64,000 bases of DNA from contig DAOMQA010000005.1 in the NCBI GenBank assembly GCA_035445085.1, positions 62,001 to 126,000 of the forward strand. Direction: 5' to 3'. Shown piece by piece: positions 18,023-26,053 of the stretch (position 1 is its first letter; each line of letters opens with the position of its first letter). The position numbers and the translations under genes were made by a program. Under the pieces are notes generated by a model that was not told the DNA's origin, ran no database searches, and was given only the letters and a program-made list of their open reading frames with translations. Source of the stretch: JBDHXE01 sp035445085. Lineage in GTDB: Bacteria > Bacteroidota > Ignavibacteria > Kapaibacteriales > UBA2268.

Positions 18023-18808
18023 ATGACAAAACAAAATTTAAAATATTTGATTTTTTCATTACTTTTTTTTAATAATTATTCATATTTATTTCCTTTAGGC
18101 TCTGCTGGTAGCCTAGCAAGTTACGAAAATAGATATATAGTAGATATGCCGAATTGTGGACTAATATCAGACAAAAAAATAGCCTTAGATATTTTATATA
18201 TGAAAAGTGGCTCTTTGTCATTAGCAGCAGAATATTCATTTTTGAATACAGCCAACGCTGGATTATCTTATAGTATGAATAATATTATCGGCAACGGAGA
18301 AATTAGTTCACAAAAATACCCTGGTATAAGCCTAAAAGTAAGGCTAATAGATGAAACTTATAAATTACCAGCAATTGCACTAGGTTTTAGCAATCAAAGT
18401 CGCAGTGTATATTTAAGCAATAGCAATAGATTTCAAGTTTTATCACCTGGCTTATACTTCGCTTTAAGTAAGAGTTTTAGATGGAAGTTAGGATACTTAG
18501 CAAGCCACTTTGGAGTAAATTATTCTTTTGATAATGATGCACCTAATAGAACACCGAATGTATATTTTGGGATAGAACAATCTATAAATTCTTTTTCATC
18601 AATTAATTTAGAATATAATCTACAGTTAGACGAAACTAAAAATAAATTATATAATAGTAAGGGTCTATTAAACGTTGCATTAAGAGCTGGGGTTATTAGC
18701 GGTCTTACTTTAGAATTACAATTAAAAGATTTACTCAACAATAATAAAGAAATAAACTCTATTGAAAGACAATTTGGAATAGAAATATTCAAAAGCATAA
18801 GTTTTTAA
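18023..18808 (+). CDS. Probable outer-membrane beta-barrel protein of unknown function
   Basis: A 261-residue exported protein with an N-terminal hydrophobic signal (about residues 8-28). The mature part has alternating hydrophobic strands such as AAEYSFLNTANAGLSYSM and IALGFSNQS, and ends in a terminal aromatic, FKSISF. Repeated short beta strands and a C-terminal Phe fit an outer-membrane barrel. I cannot name the family. It starts a run of four plus-strand genes; the aldehyde dehydrogenase begins 22 bases after its stop. Confidence 0.6.
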   Translation: MTKQNLKYLIFSLLFFNNYSYLFPLGSAGSLASYENRYIVDMPNCGLISDKKIALDILYMKSGSLSLAAEYSFLNTANAGLSYSMNNIIGNGEISSQKYPGISLKVRLIDETYKLPAIALGFSNQSRSVYLSNSNRFQVLSPGLYFALSKSFRWKLGYLASHFGVNYSFDNDAPNRTPNVYFGIEQSINSFSSINLEYNLQLDETKNKLYNSKGLLNVALRAGVISGLTLELQLKDLLNNNKEINSIERQFGIEIFKSISF

Positions 18809-18830
18809 ATAAATTATTAGAGATATTAAA

Positions 18831-20264
18831 ATGCTTAAAGACATAAAGTTATTAATAAATAACGCTCACAATACAAGCCAAGAGTATTTGGAAGTCAAAA
18901 GCCCGTACTCAAATGAAACGTTGGCTAAATTAATTAAGCCAAGCCCTGAAGAAGTGGAATTAGCGTTCAACAATAGTTTTAATTCAATAGAATTAATGAA
19001 AAATATACCTCCATATAAAAGAGCCGATATTTTATATTATGTAGCGGACAAAATCAAGCAGAACCACGAAGAATTAGCCCAATTAATCTCTTTGGAAGGT
19101 GGCAAACCTTTAAAAGATGCAAGGATTGAAGTAAGCCGCGCAATAAATACGGTCAAATTTTCTGGAGACGAAGCTCTTAGAGTGCATGGTAATCAAATAA
19201 ATATGGATATGTCTGCTAAATCAGAGCAACATTTAGCGTTTACCATAAAAGAGCCTATAGGGGTAGTACTTGCGATATCAGCATTTAACCACCCTATAAA
19301 TTTAATATGCCATCAAGTTTCAACTGCCATTGCAGCAGGTAACCCCATAATTATTAAACCATCAGAAAAGACACCTTTATCTGCATATAAAATTGCAAAC
19401 TATTTTTTGGAAGCTGGCGTTGCACCTAATGCCATTTCCTTATTGCCTCTTGAAGGCAATGAAACTTCAAAAATTATAAGCGATAAAAGGCTTAGTTTTG
19501 TGTCATTTATAGGTAGTAGTAAAGTCGGCTGGCAAATACCTAAGCTAATAGCAAGCGGCGTTGCTTATGCCTTAGAGCATGGAGGAACTGCTGTTGCTGT
19601 TGTGGATGAAAGTTGTGATATAGAATACAGTGTAAATAGTATTGTAAAAGGAGCGTTTTACCATGCGGGGCAAGTATGCGTTTCTACCCAAAATGTTTAT
19701 ATAGCTAAAAGTATCTATGCAGACTTTAAAAAGTTAATCGTTCAAAAGACGGCGGAATTACTGACTGGAGACCCAAATAATGAATTCACTGATGTAGGTC
19801 CCATTATTACTCAGTATAAATTACAGCAAATCCTAAATGACATAGATCAAGCTATTTCAATGGGCGCTAATAAATTTATTGGTGGGGATATTATAGATAA
19901 TAATTGTATTAGTCCTACAATTTTAGAAAATACAAATATGTCAATGAATGTTATGAAAGATGAAATTTTTGGACCAGTAGTAAATATAAATCCATTTGAA
20001 GATTTAGATAAAGTAGTACAATTAGCTAATGCATCTCCATTTGCTTTTCAAAATGCTATATACACTAGTGATATTAATAGGGCTTTGAGTTTTGCAAAAA
20101 AAATACGTTCAAAAGCTGTAATCATTAATGATTCTACTGCTTTTAGAGTAGATTGGATGCCTTTTGGAGGATTTGCAGATTCTGGCTTTGGTGTCGGTGG
20201 CATAAAATATTCTATAGATGATTTAGTCAGAGAAAAATTAATAATAATGAAACATCTATTATAA
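18831..20264 (+). CDS. NAD(P)-dependent aldehyde dehydrogenase family protein
   Basis: A 477-residue ALDH-superfamily oxidoreductase. The cofactor site is PIGVVLAISAFNHPINLICHQ and NPIIIKPSEKTPLSAYK, with FIGSSKVGW. The general-base glutamate is in ALEHGGTAVAVV and the nucleophile cysteine in FYHAGQVCVSTQNVY. The C-terminal DEIFGPVVNINPF and MPFGGFADSGFG blocks are normal. The EHGGTA variant places it with lactaldehyde/phosphonoacetaldehyde-type ALDHs rather than the betaine aldehyde class; the true substrate is unknown. It lies 2 bases before the next gene, so it is probably in an operon. Confidence 0.9.
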   Translation: MLKDIKLLINNAHNTSQEYLEVKSPYSNETLAKLIKPSPEEVELAFNNSFNSIELMKNIPPYKRADILYYVADKIKQNHEELAQLISLEGGKPLKDARIEVSRAINTVKFSGDEALRVHGNQINMDMSAKSEQHLAFTIKEPIGVVLAISAFNHPINLICHQVSTAIAAGNPIIIKPSEKTPLSAYKIANYFLEAGVAPNAISLLPLEGNETSKIISDKRLSFVSFIGSSKVGWQIPKLIASGVAYALEHGGTAVAVVDESCDIEYSVNSIVKGAFYHAGQVCVSTQNVYIAKSIYADFKKLIVQKTAELLTGDPNNEFTDVGPIITQYKLQQILNDIDQAISMGANKFIGGDIIDNNCISPTILENTNMSMNVMKDEIFGPVVNINPFEDLDKVVQLANASPFAFQNAIYTSDINRALSFAKKIRSKAVIINDSTAFRVDWMPFGGFADSGFGVGGIKYSIDDLVREKLIIMKHLL

Positions 20265-20266
20265 AT

Positions 20267-20701
20267 ATGCAAAAGACCTTGTTTGATTTTCTTCTTAATT
20301 TTAAAATTGTATTCTTACAAAAATTTGGTAGTGAAGTTGAAAAACTCGCTATTAATGTAGCGGATGAATATTACTTATTACTCAAAAGCAATATTCTCCA
20401 CGATGACATAATACATAGAATAATAAAAACTAAAAAAAGCAACACTTCAAGTATAGAAAGCTACAATAAATTTATCTATAGTAGCAAATTAGATAGCGAT
20501 AGTCTTTATGATAGAAAATATGGTAGCCGTGCAAAATTTATTATTAATTTATATAAGTTAATACTTAGTATTCATTTGGATAAAGAAATGTATCGAGATG
20601 TGAAAGCATATGAAATAGAGCTAAATTTATCTATCCTGAAGTTAAATAAAGGTTTTAACAAAATAATTTTATATATGTTTAAAAAGTATTTTAATGAATA
20701 A
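20267..20701 (+). CDS. Hypothetical protein between ALDH and HpnE-like gene
   Basis: A 144-residue, Lys/Ile-rich, apparently all-helical protein without signal peptide, clear membrane helix or cysteine motif. I do not recognise the family. It begins 2 bases after the aldehyde dehydrogenase stop and its last 8 bases overlap the HpnE-like start, which strongly supports real, coupled translation. Rapidly evolving sequence between two conserved enzymes suggests a lineage-specific accessory protein. Confidence 0.6.
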   Translation: MQKTLFDFLLNFKIVFLQKFGSEVEKLAINVADEYYLLLKSNILHDDIIHRIIKTKKSNTSSIESYNKFIYSSKLDSDSLYDRKYGSRAKFIINLYKLILSIHLDKEMYRDVKAYEIELNLSILKLNKGFNKIILYMFKKYFNE

Positions 20702-22025
20702 ACAACTTAATAATGATGTTACAATCATCGGAGCAGGGGTTGCTGGCATCTGTGCGGCGAATAATTTATTAAATAATGGTTATTCTGTTACTTTAATTGA
20801 GCAAAGAGAACTACCCGGTGGTCGAATAAATTCAATTTTAGATGGCAGAAGCGGTGATGTTATCGATAATTCTCAACATTTATTGATGGGTGCCTATAAG
20901 GAATTTTTAGAATTATTAAAAGACTTGGGAACTTATCAGTATCTAAAGTTTCTGGATGAAATTGACTTGCGTTTATATTCATCAAATAAAATATTCCATC
21001 TACGAGCTACTTCCACCGGAAAATTTTCGTTTATGAAGTCAATCTTAAGATTAGACGGCATCCCGATGAAGGATAAATTAAATTTATTCTATATATTCGC
21101 TCTTATTCAATTCCAAAATACTAATGATTTCAAATCATATGATAGTTATACATATCTAAAAAAATTCAATCAAAGCGATAGTTTTATTCAGTTATTTTGG
21201 GAGCCACTAATATTAGCAACATTAAATAATTTACCGCAATATGCTCCAGCTTCTCTTTTAATTACCGTTTTGCAAAAATCCTTTTTGGCAGATTCTTATA
21301 GTAGCAAAATGATACTACCTAACAAGGGTTTATCAGAATTAATTACGCCAATAGTTGATAAAGTTAATAAAAATGGAATATTTTTAGCCAAAAATAAATT
21401 AAAAGAAATATGTTTAAAAGATGGCTTAGTAGATTATATTGTAACAAACGAGTATGAACATATTCGCTCAAAATATTATATAATGGCTACTCAAGCTAAT
21501 GAAGTTATTAAGTATTATCCTTTGCAAGAATCTAAATTATTAAATAATTTAAAACAATTTGAATATTCTCCTATTTTATCAGTCTATTTATGGTTTGATA
21601 CAGGTAGCTTTGATTTTGACTTTTGTGGTTTTATTGGTTCAGACACCCAATGGCTATTCAATAGACGAAGGTTTATAGATGCAACAGATGTCAAATACTC
21701 TAACCATTTTACTTTATTAGTCAGCTCTGCAGATAACTTAATATCATTAAGTAATAACGAAATTTTAAATATTGTTATGGAAGATTTAAGATTGCGTTTC
21801 CCAGAATATAAAGATAAGGAACCACAACATTATAAAATAATTAAAGAGAAGTTTGCAACGCTAAGAATTACTACTACTACCGAACGTTTACGACCAGATA
21901 ATCAGACAGAAATTCCTAATTTATTATTAGCGGGTGATTGGACAGATACAGAATATCCTGCCACTATCGAAAGCGCTGCAATTAGTGGTAACTATACTGC
22001 AAGGGTTATTGCTACTCTAATGTAG
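20694..22025 (+). CDS. hpnE: HpnE-like FAD-dependent hydroxysqualene dehydroxylase
   Basis: A 443-residue flavin amine-oxidase/phytoene-desaturase-type protein. The Rossmann FAD motif is VTIIGAGVAGICAANNLL with GGRINS. DNSQHLLMGAYKEFLELL matches the HpnE-type DNGQHLLLGAY block. ILSVYLWFDT and the C-terminal FAD motif LLAGDWTDTEYPATIESA also fit. HpnE reduces hydroxysqualene to squalene in hopanoid or sterol precursor synthesis. Its usual partners HpnC and HpnD are not in the window, so the substrate is inferred from similarity only. Transcription ends at a strong hairpin. Confidence 0.8.
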   Translation: MNKQLNNDVTIIGAGVAGICAANNLLNNGYSVTLIEQRELPGGRINSILDGRSGDVIDNSQHLLMGAYKEFLELLKDLGTYQYLKFLDEIDLRLYSSNKIFHLRATSTGKFSFMKSILRLDGIPMKDKLNLFYIFALIQFQNTNDFKSYDSYTYLKKFNQSDSFIQLFWEPLILATLNNLPQYAPASLLITVLQKSFLADSYSSKMILPNKGLSELITPIVDKVNKNGIFLAKNKLKEICLKDGLVDYIVTNEYEHIRSKYYIMATQANEVIKYYPLQESKLLNNLKQFEYSPILSVYLWFDTGSFDFDFCGFIGSDTQWLFNRRRFIDATDVKYSNHFTLLVSSADNLISLSNNEILNIVMEDLRLRFPEYKDKEPQHYKIIKEKFATLRITTTTERLRPDNQTEIPNLLLAGDWTDTEYPATIESAAISGNYTARVIATLM

Positions 22026-22067
22026 TAAAAGGATGTTACTAAATTATAGATTCGCAACATCCTTTTA
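22026..22067. terminator. Bidirectional terminator downstream of hpnE-like gene
   Basis: A 12-bp perfect inverted repeat: TAAAAGGATGTT at 22026-22037 pairs with AACATCCTTTTA at 22056-22067. The A-run on one arm and T-run on the other suit both strands. It sits between the converging stops at 22025 and 22086. Confidence 0.87.
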
Positions 22068-22085
22068 TATCAATATAAACTAATA

Positions 22086-22616
22086 TTATTTTGCTATCAA
22101 TGTATCTGTTTTTGCTGTATTATGAGGGTTTTCAGTCCTTACAATACCAGTAAGCCCACCTTCAATCAACCATTTATTTGCTACCTTATTTAAAACCCTT
22201 GCCCCTCTAAGATAGAAATCATTGGTAACTCCAGATTTTGTAACTTTAGCATTTGTGCCATAGAAAATAGTTGCTAAAGTACCTTGTTGGTCTATAAAAA
22301 TTGTAACATCTTCTAAGTTCCCATACGATATTTTATCGTAAACTTGCCATTGCTCATCAATGGCTTTTTTGTATTCAGCAAAACTCTTTAGAACTTCGGC
22401 GGAGTCAGTCCCATAGAAAGTAACTTCGTCGCTTAGATATTCTATCATTTTACTAAAATCCTCTTCTTCACTAGCTTTATTAAAAGAAATAATGACATTT
22501 TTAATGTTTTCTTTCTCCGTTTCAATTTCCTGATGTGAAAGAAATTGATTTTTAGGTTCACATCCACTAATCAAGATAGCAAGAAAAGCACTAAACAATA
22601 GTATTATTCTAATCAT
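22086..22616 (-). CDS. Lipoprotein with SnoaL/NTF2-like domain
   Basis: A 176-residue predicted lipoprotein with lipobox LISGCEP (cysteine near residue 19). The mature part begins with a helix (EKENIKNVIISFNKASEEEDF) and continues with FYGTDSAEVLKSFAEYKKAIDEQW and a C-terminal beta sheet ending NKWLIEGGLTG. This is the layout of SnoaL_3/NTF2-like alpha+beta cone domains. Function is unknown; the fold binds small hydrophobic ligands in many relatives. It is convergent with the HpnE-like gene. Confidence 0.7.
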   Translation of the reverse strand: MIRIILLFSAFLAILISGCEPKNQFLSHQEIETEKENIKNVIISFNKASEEEDFSKMIEYLSDEVTFYGTDSAEVLKSFAEYKKAIDEQWQVYDKISYGNLEDVTIFIDQQGTLATIFYGTNAKVTKSGVTNDFYLRGARVLNKVANKWLIEGGLTGIVRTENPHNTAKTDTLIAK

Positions 22617-22745
22617 ACCCTACCTCCAATTTATTAAAAGTTACATACCATACCAAATCTGGTATATTAATTGTAATTTTCAGTATACAATATAATGAAA
22701 TTATATATAATATTATAAAAATTATTTAAATATTGGGACAAAATT

Positions 22746-23099
22746 ATGAAAATCACTGAAATTAGTTCACAAAACTATCAAGCGTTTCAACCGAAAGAGC
22801 TTAAGAAATCAGACATTTCCAATAATTCTATCAAAAGCACGGACAAATTGGAAATAAATCAAAGTAGTAATAATTGGCAGAAAGACATATTGTTAGATGC
22901 ACTATCTATGATTGAGAATAATATCCAATTGGATAATAATATGCCATTAGATAAAGTTCAAAATCAACCAATTGAAACTTATGAAGAAGCACTAATGGAA
23001 TTAAATTGGCTAAAGACACCATTTTTTAAGGCACAAGCATACAACGCTCAAGCTAATTTAGAGGCTGGCGATGTTATGTATTTATTTACAGAAAATTAG
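22746..23099 (+). CDS. Small hypothetical protein, disordered N-terminus
   Basis: A 117-residue soluble protein. The first 45 residues are Ser/Asn/Lys-rich and probably disordered, followed by helical segments (WQKDILLDALSMIENN and YEEALMELNWL) ending AGDVMYLFTEN. I do not recognise a family. A weak resemblance in size and layout to small regulatory or anti-sigma-like proteins is not evidence. It stands alone on the plus strand between two minus-strand lipoprotein genes, with an upstream 129-base gap and a downstream hairpin. Confidence 0.5.
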   Translation: MKITEISSQNYQAFQPKELKKSDISNNSIKSTDKLEINQSSNNWQKDILLDALSMIENNIQLDNNMPLDKVQNQPIETYEEALMELNWLKTPFFKAQAYNAQANLEAGDVMYLFTEN

Positions 23100-23139
23100 T
23101 AGCCAATAAGGTATTAATTATATGAGTAGAAATTGAATA

Positions 23140-23167
23140 GGGCTAAGTATTATTAAGTATTTAGCTC
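23140..23167. terminator. Probable bidirectional terminator
   Basis: A 10-bp stem with two G-T wobbles: GGGCTAAGTA at 23140-23149 pairs with TATTTAGCTC at 23158-23167, with an 8-base AT loop. It is placed between the converging stops at 23099 and 23195. Confidence 0.65.
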
Positions 23168-23194
23168 TAATTATTACACTCAATAGTATATCTT

Positions 23195-23668
23195 TTAGTA
23201 ACTAACTTCAATTATACCATTGGTAATATTTAACTTCTCGTCTTGATTGTCAAGAGTGAATAAATCAGCATAAAAGGTTGCCTTAAAAATATGCTCGTTC
23301 CATTCAATAATTTGAATCGAACCCTTATTTGCCCTAAAAGACTCACCTCCATTGTCAATGGAGAATATTAGTGAATTGCTTTCATTAAACTCATAATTGG
23401 TTGCAATATACTTTGGTATCAATAACCTTATGATAATGTTATTATTCTTTATAGAGGTTTTTAGAGTACTATGAATAGTAAGAAAATCATTGTTATCATC
23501 TGCAAGCTGTATACTTATGCGGTTCGATTGAAATAGGTAATTATACTTTCCAGAAACATTAAATTGAATTGTACCTTGTTGTAAATTTTCAGGACTACTT
23601 ATATTTTCAGAACAAGATATAATCAATGATATTAATAAAATATGAAAGCACAAATAAGAATATTTCAA
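23195..23668 (-). CDS. Small lipoprotein, predicted beta domain
   Basis: A 157-residue predicted lipoprotein with lipobox LIISCSE (cysteine near residue 19). The mature region is a series of beta strands (GTIQFNVSGKYNYLFQSNRISIQL, cut here by loops, to ITNGIIEVSY) without catalytic motifs, like many small Bacteroidota calycin-like or DUF-type lipoproteins. Its start is one base after the stop of the SDR gene, so the two are probably co-transcribed. Role unknown. Confidence 0.6.
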   Translation of the reverse strand: MKYSYLCFHILLISLIISCSENISSPENLQQGTIQFNVSGKYNYLFQSNRISIQLADDNNDFLTIHSTLKTSIKNNNIIIRLLIPKYIATNYEFNESNSLIFSIDNGGESFRANKGSIQIIEWNEHIFKATFYADLFTLDNQDEKLNITNGIIEVSY

Positions 23669-23669
23669 G

Positions 23670-24404
23670 CTAAATATTCCCTTGTAGTGGTCTAATTACA
23701 ATTTCCTCTACTAATAAATTTCCTTGTAGTGAGCTGTCTATGTTTTTTACTATGGTCATAGCTACATCGTATGCTTGCATAAGTTTATCCTTAAAATCAA
23801 TTTGAGATTGTGCGTCCCAAATATCCGTGCAAGTTGCTCCTGGCAACACATCAATGACTCTAATACCAACTTTCCTATACTCATTTCTAAGCGAGCGCCC
23901 TAACGAAAGTAAGGCTGATTTACTCATATTATAAATTGAACAATTTGCAAAATTTTCAAAAGCTGATACAGATGAGATATTCACTATTGTCCCCTCTTGT
24001 TTTTCCAACATATTAGGTAGAGCGGACTGTACGCAATAAATAGGACCATTAATATTTACTTTAAATAATCGCTCAACTTCTTCGCTTGTAGTATCAACAA
24101 ATGCTTTAAATAGGCCAACGCCAGCATTATTTATCAAAATATCTACACTATTAAATTTTTCATAGATTCTATTGTATATTTGTTGTACTTGAGTTTTATC
24201 ACTTACATCGCACTGATAATAATAGAAATTATGATTTTGAGCAAATTGCGAATCAAAATAGTTATTATTTATATAGTAACTTAGTGGTTTAGTGCTAGAC
24301 GCTATTACAACGGCGCCTTGTTCTAATAGAACTTGGCTTAATGCTGCTCCAATGCCTTTAGTGCCACCAGTAACCCATACAATCTTGTTTTTTATGTAAT
24401 CCAT
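23670..24404 (-). CDS. Short-chain dehydrogenase/reductase
   Basis: A 244-residue classical SDR with an NAD(P)-binding VWVTGGTKGIGAALSQVLL motif at the N-terminus, ILINNAGVGLFK, catalytic Ser in VNISSVSAF, and Tyr-Lys in YNMSKSALLSLGRSL. The substrate cannot be read from sequence. The segment after the active site (IDVLPGATCTDIW) is typical for the family. It is followed after one base by a lipoprotein gene and preceded by the bifunctional nuclease gene 12 bases away. Confidence 0.88.
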   Translation of the reverse strand: MDYIKNKIVWVTGGTKGIGAALSQVLLEQGAVVIASSTKPLSYYINNNYFDSQFAQNHNFYYYQCDVSDKTQVQQIYNRIYEKFNSVDILINNAGVGLFKAFVDTTSEEVERLFKVNINGPIYCVQSALPNMLEKQEGTIVNISSVSAFENFANCSIYNMSKSALLSLGRSLRNEYRKVGIRVIDVLPGATCTDIWDAQSQIDFKDKLMQAYDVAMTIVKNIDSSLQGNLLVEEIVIRPLQGNI

Positions 24405-24416
24405 ATAAAATAGTTA

Positions 24417-25016
24417 TTACGATTGCCCTAAGAATTTGCTTATTTCATCTCTAATAGAAGCAGCTTTTTCATAATCTTCTTCTTTTATTGCTTTATCTAA
24501 ATCACTATTCATTTGCTCTAACTTGTTTTTAGGCTTTTTATTAGCTGATACTTGCCTTTGAATCATTTTAATTTCATCATCTTCTTCAGAATCAATAGCT
24601 GGTTCATTAGCACCTTCTGTAGTTAGTGATGTTTCGTCCATAATATCACTATTAACATAAATAGGCACGTTTAACCTAACAGCAATTGCTATTGCGTCGC
24701 TAGGTCTCGCATCAATCTCTACGGCTATGTCTTCAAATATCAACTTAGCGTAGAATGTACCTTCAACTAAATCATATATTAAAATTTCAGTAAGGCTAAC
24801 ATTTAGGCTTTCTAAAATAGTTTTAATTAAATCGTGTGTCATTGGTCTTGGCGGTAAGACACCTTCCATTTCAAGAGCAATCGATTGAGCTTCAAAAGCC
24901 CCTATCATAATTGGTAACCTTCTATTACCATCTACTTCTTTAAGTATCAGTGTGTAGGCATTGTTACTTGTCGGTGCTGCAGATAGTCCCAATACTGTTA
25001 AATGAATTTTTTCCAT
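24417..25016 (-). CDS. Bifunctional nuclease family protein with C-terminal UVR motif
   Basis: A 199-residue protein. Residues about 1-130 are the DUF151/BFN domain (PIMIGAFEAQSIALEMEG, then RPMTHDL and RPSDAIAIAVRLNVPIYV). An acidic linker leads to a C-terminal UvrB/UvrC-type helical hairpin with KAIKEEDYEKAASIRDEI (about 170-195). BFN proteins have DNase and RNase activity in plants and are widespread in FCB bacteria with the UVR tail. It is the upstream gene of a probable three-gene transcript with the SDR and lipoprotein. Confidence 0.88.
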   Translation of the reverse strand: MEKIHLTVLGLSAAPTSNNAYTLILKEVDGNRRLPIMIGAFEAQSIALEMEGVLPPRPMTHDLIKTILESLNVSLTEILIYDLVEGTFYAKLIFEDIAVEIDARPSDAIAIAVRLNVPIYVNSDIMDETSLTTEGANEPAIDSEEDDEIKMIQRQVSANKKPKNKLEQMNSDLDKAIKEEDYEKAASIRDEISKFLGQS

Positions 25017-25072
25017 TATTGATTTTTTACTTATATTTAATCTTAAATTGACTTTTGTAAATACATTTTATT

Positions 25073-26053
25073 TTAAGAATAGAGTTTCGCTAAAAACATT
25101 AAATCCGTAAGTGCAATTGCAGTAACAGCCTCCAACACTGGAGGTACTCTTAGTACTATTGCTGAATCGTGTCTCCCCTTTATTTCAAGTTCTTCAACTT
25201 GCTTTGTTTTGCTATTATAGGTTTGCTGAGTGATAGCAATGCTAGACGCTGGCTTGATAGCAACTCTGAAATATAAGGTATTTCCATTAGATATTCCGCC
25301 ATTTATTCCTCCAGCATTATTTGTCTTGGATGTTCCCAAGCTATCAATAATAATATCGTTCATCTCGCTGCCATATATGTTAGCTGATTGAAAGCCACGA
25401 CCAAATTCAATACCTTTTACTGCCGGTATTGAGAATACAAGATGGGAAATAACGGATTCTAAGGAATCAAAAAATGGCTCCCCTATACCTATTGGCAAGT
25501 TATTAACCTCGCAATATACAATTCCTCCCAGACTATCCCCTGCTTCGGAAGTATTTTCTACGAGTTGCTTATAGTCTTTAAGTCCACCAACATATTCTAT
25601 ATTAGCTTTAATTTCAACATGTGGTATAATTTTCTTAGCGATAACTCCAGCAACGACTAAAGCAGCTGTTAATCGTCCTGAAAAGTGCCCTCCACCACGC
25701 GGGTCATTAAATCCATTGTATTTGTTGTACGCTGTAAAGTCAGCGTGACCAGGGCGATAATGGCTCTTTAAATTGTCGTAATCTTTTGAAACTTTATTCT
25801 TATTTTCGATTTCAATCAATATTGGCGCACCGCTACTATAACCATTGTATACTCCAGATTTAATCATCGGAACATCATCTTCCTTTCTTGGGGTAGTTCC
25901 CACTACTTTAGGTTTTCTTCTTTCCAGATCTAACAAAAAATCCTCTTGGTTTATTTTAATTCCCGGCGGACAACCATCAATAAGAACCCCTACAATCTCG
26001 CCGTGCGACTCCCCTACTACAGAAACTCTAAATATCCTGCCAAAACTATTCAT
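25073..26053 (-). CDS. aroC: Chorismate synthase
   Basis: Last enzyme of the shikimate pathway, converting EPSP to chorismate with reduced flavin. The 326-residue sequence opens with NSFGRIFRVSVVGESHGE and carries YRPGHADFTAYNKY, DPRGGGHFSGRLTAALVVAG, GGINGGISNGNTLYFRVA and GRHDSAIVLRVPPVLEAVTA. It is slightly shorter than the roughly 360-residue norm because internal loops are compact, but all signature blocks are present. It overlaps aroA by 8 bases and ends the colinear aro operon. Confidence 0.95.
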   Translation of the reverse strand: MNSFGRIFRVSVVGESHGEIVGVLIDGCPPGIKINQEDFLLDLERRKPKVVGTTPRKEDDVPMIKSGVYNGYSSGAPILIEIENKNKVSKDYDNLKSHYRPGHADFTAYNKYNGFNDPRGGGHFSGRLTAALVVAGVIAKKIIPHVEIKANIEYVGGLKDYKQLVENTSEAGDSLGGIVYCEVNNLPIGIGEPFFDSLESVISHLVFSIPAVKGIEFGRGFQSANIYGSEMNDIIIDSLGTSKTNNAGGINGGISNGNTLYFRVAIKPASSIAITQQTYNSKTKQVEELEIKGRHDSAIVLRVPPVLEAVTAIALTDLMFLAKLYS

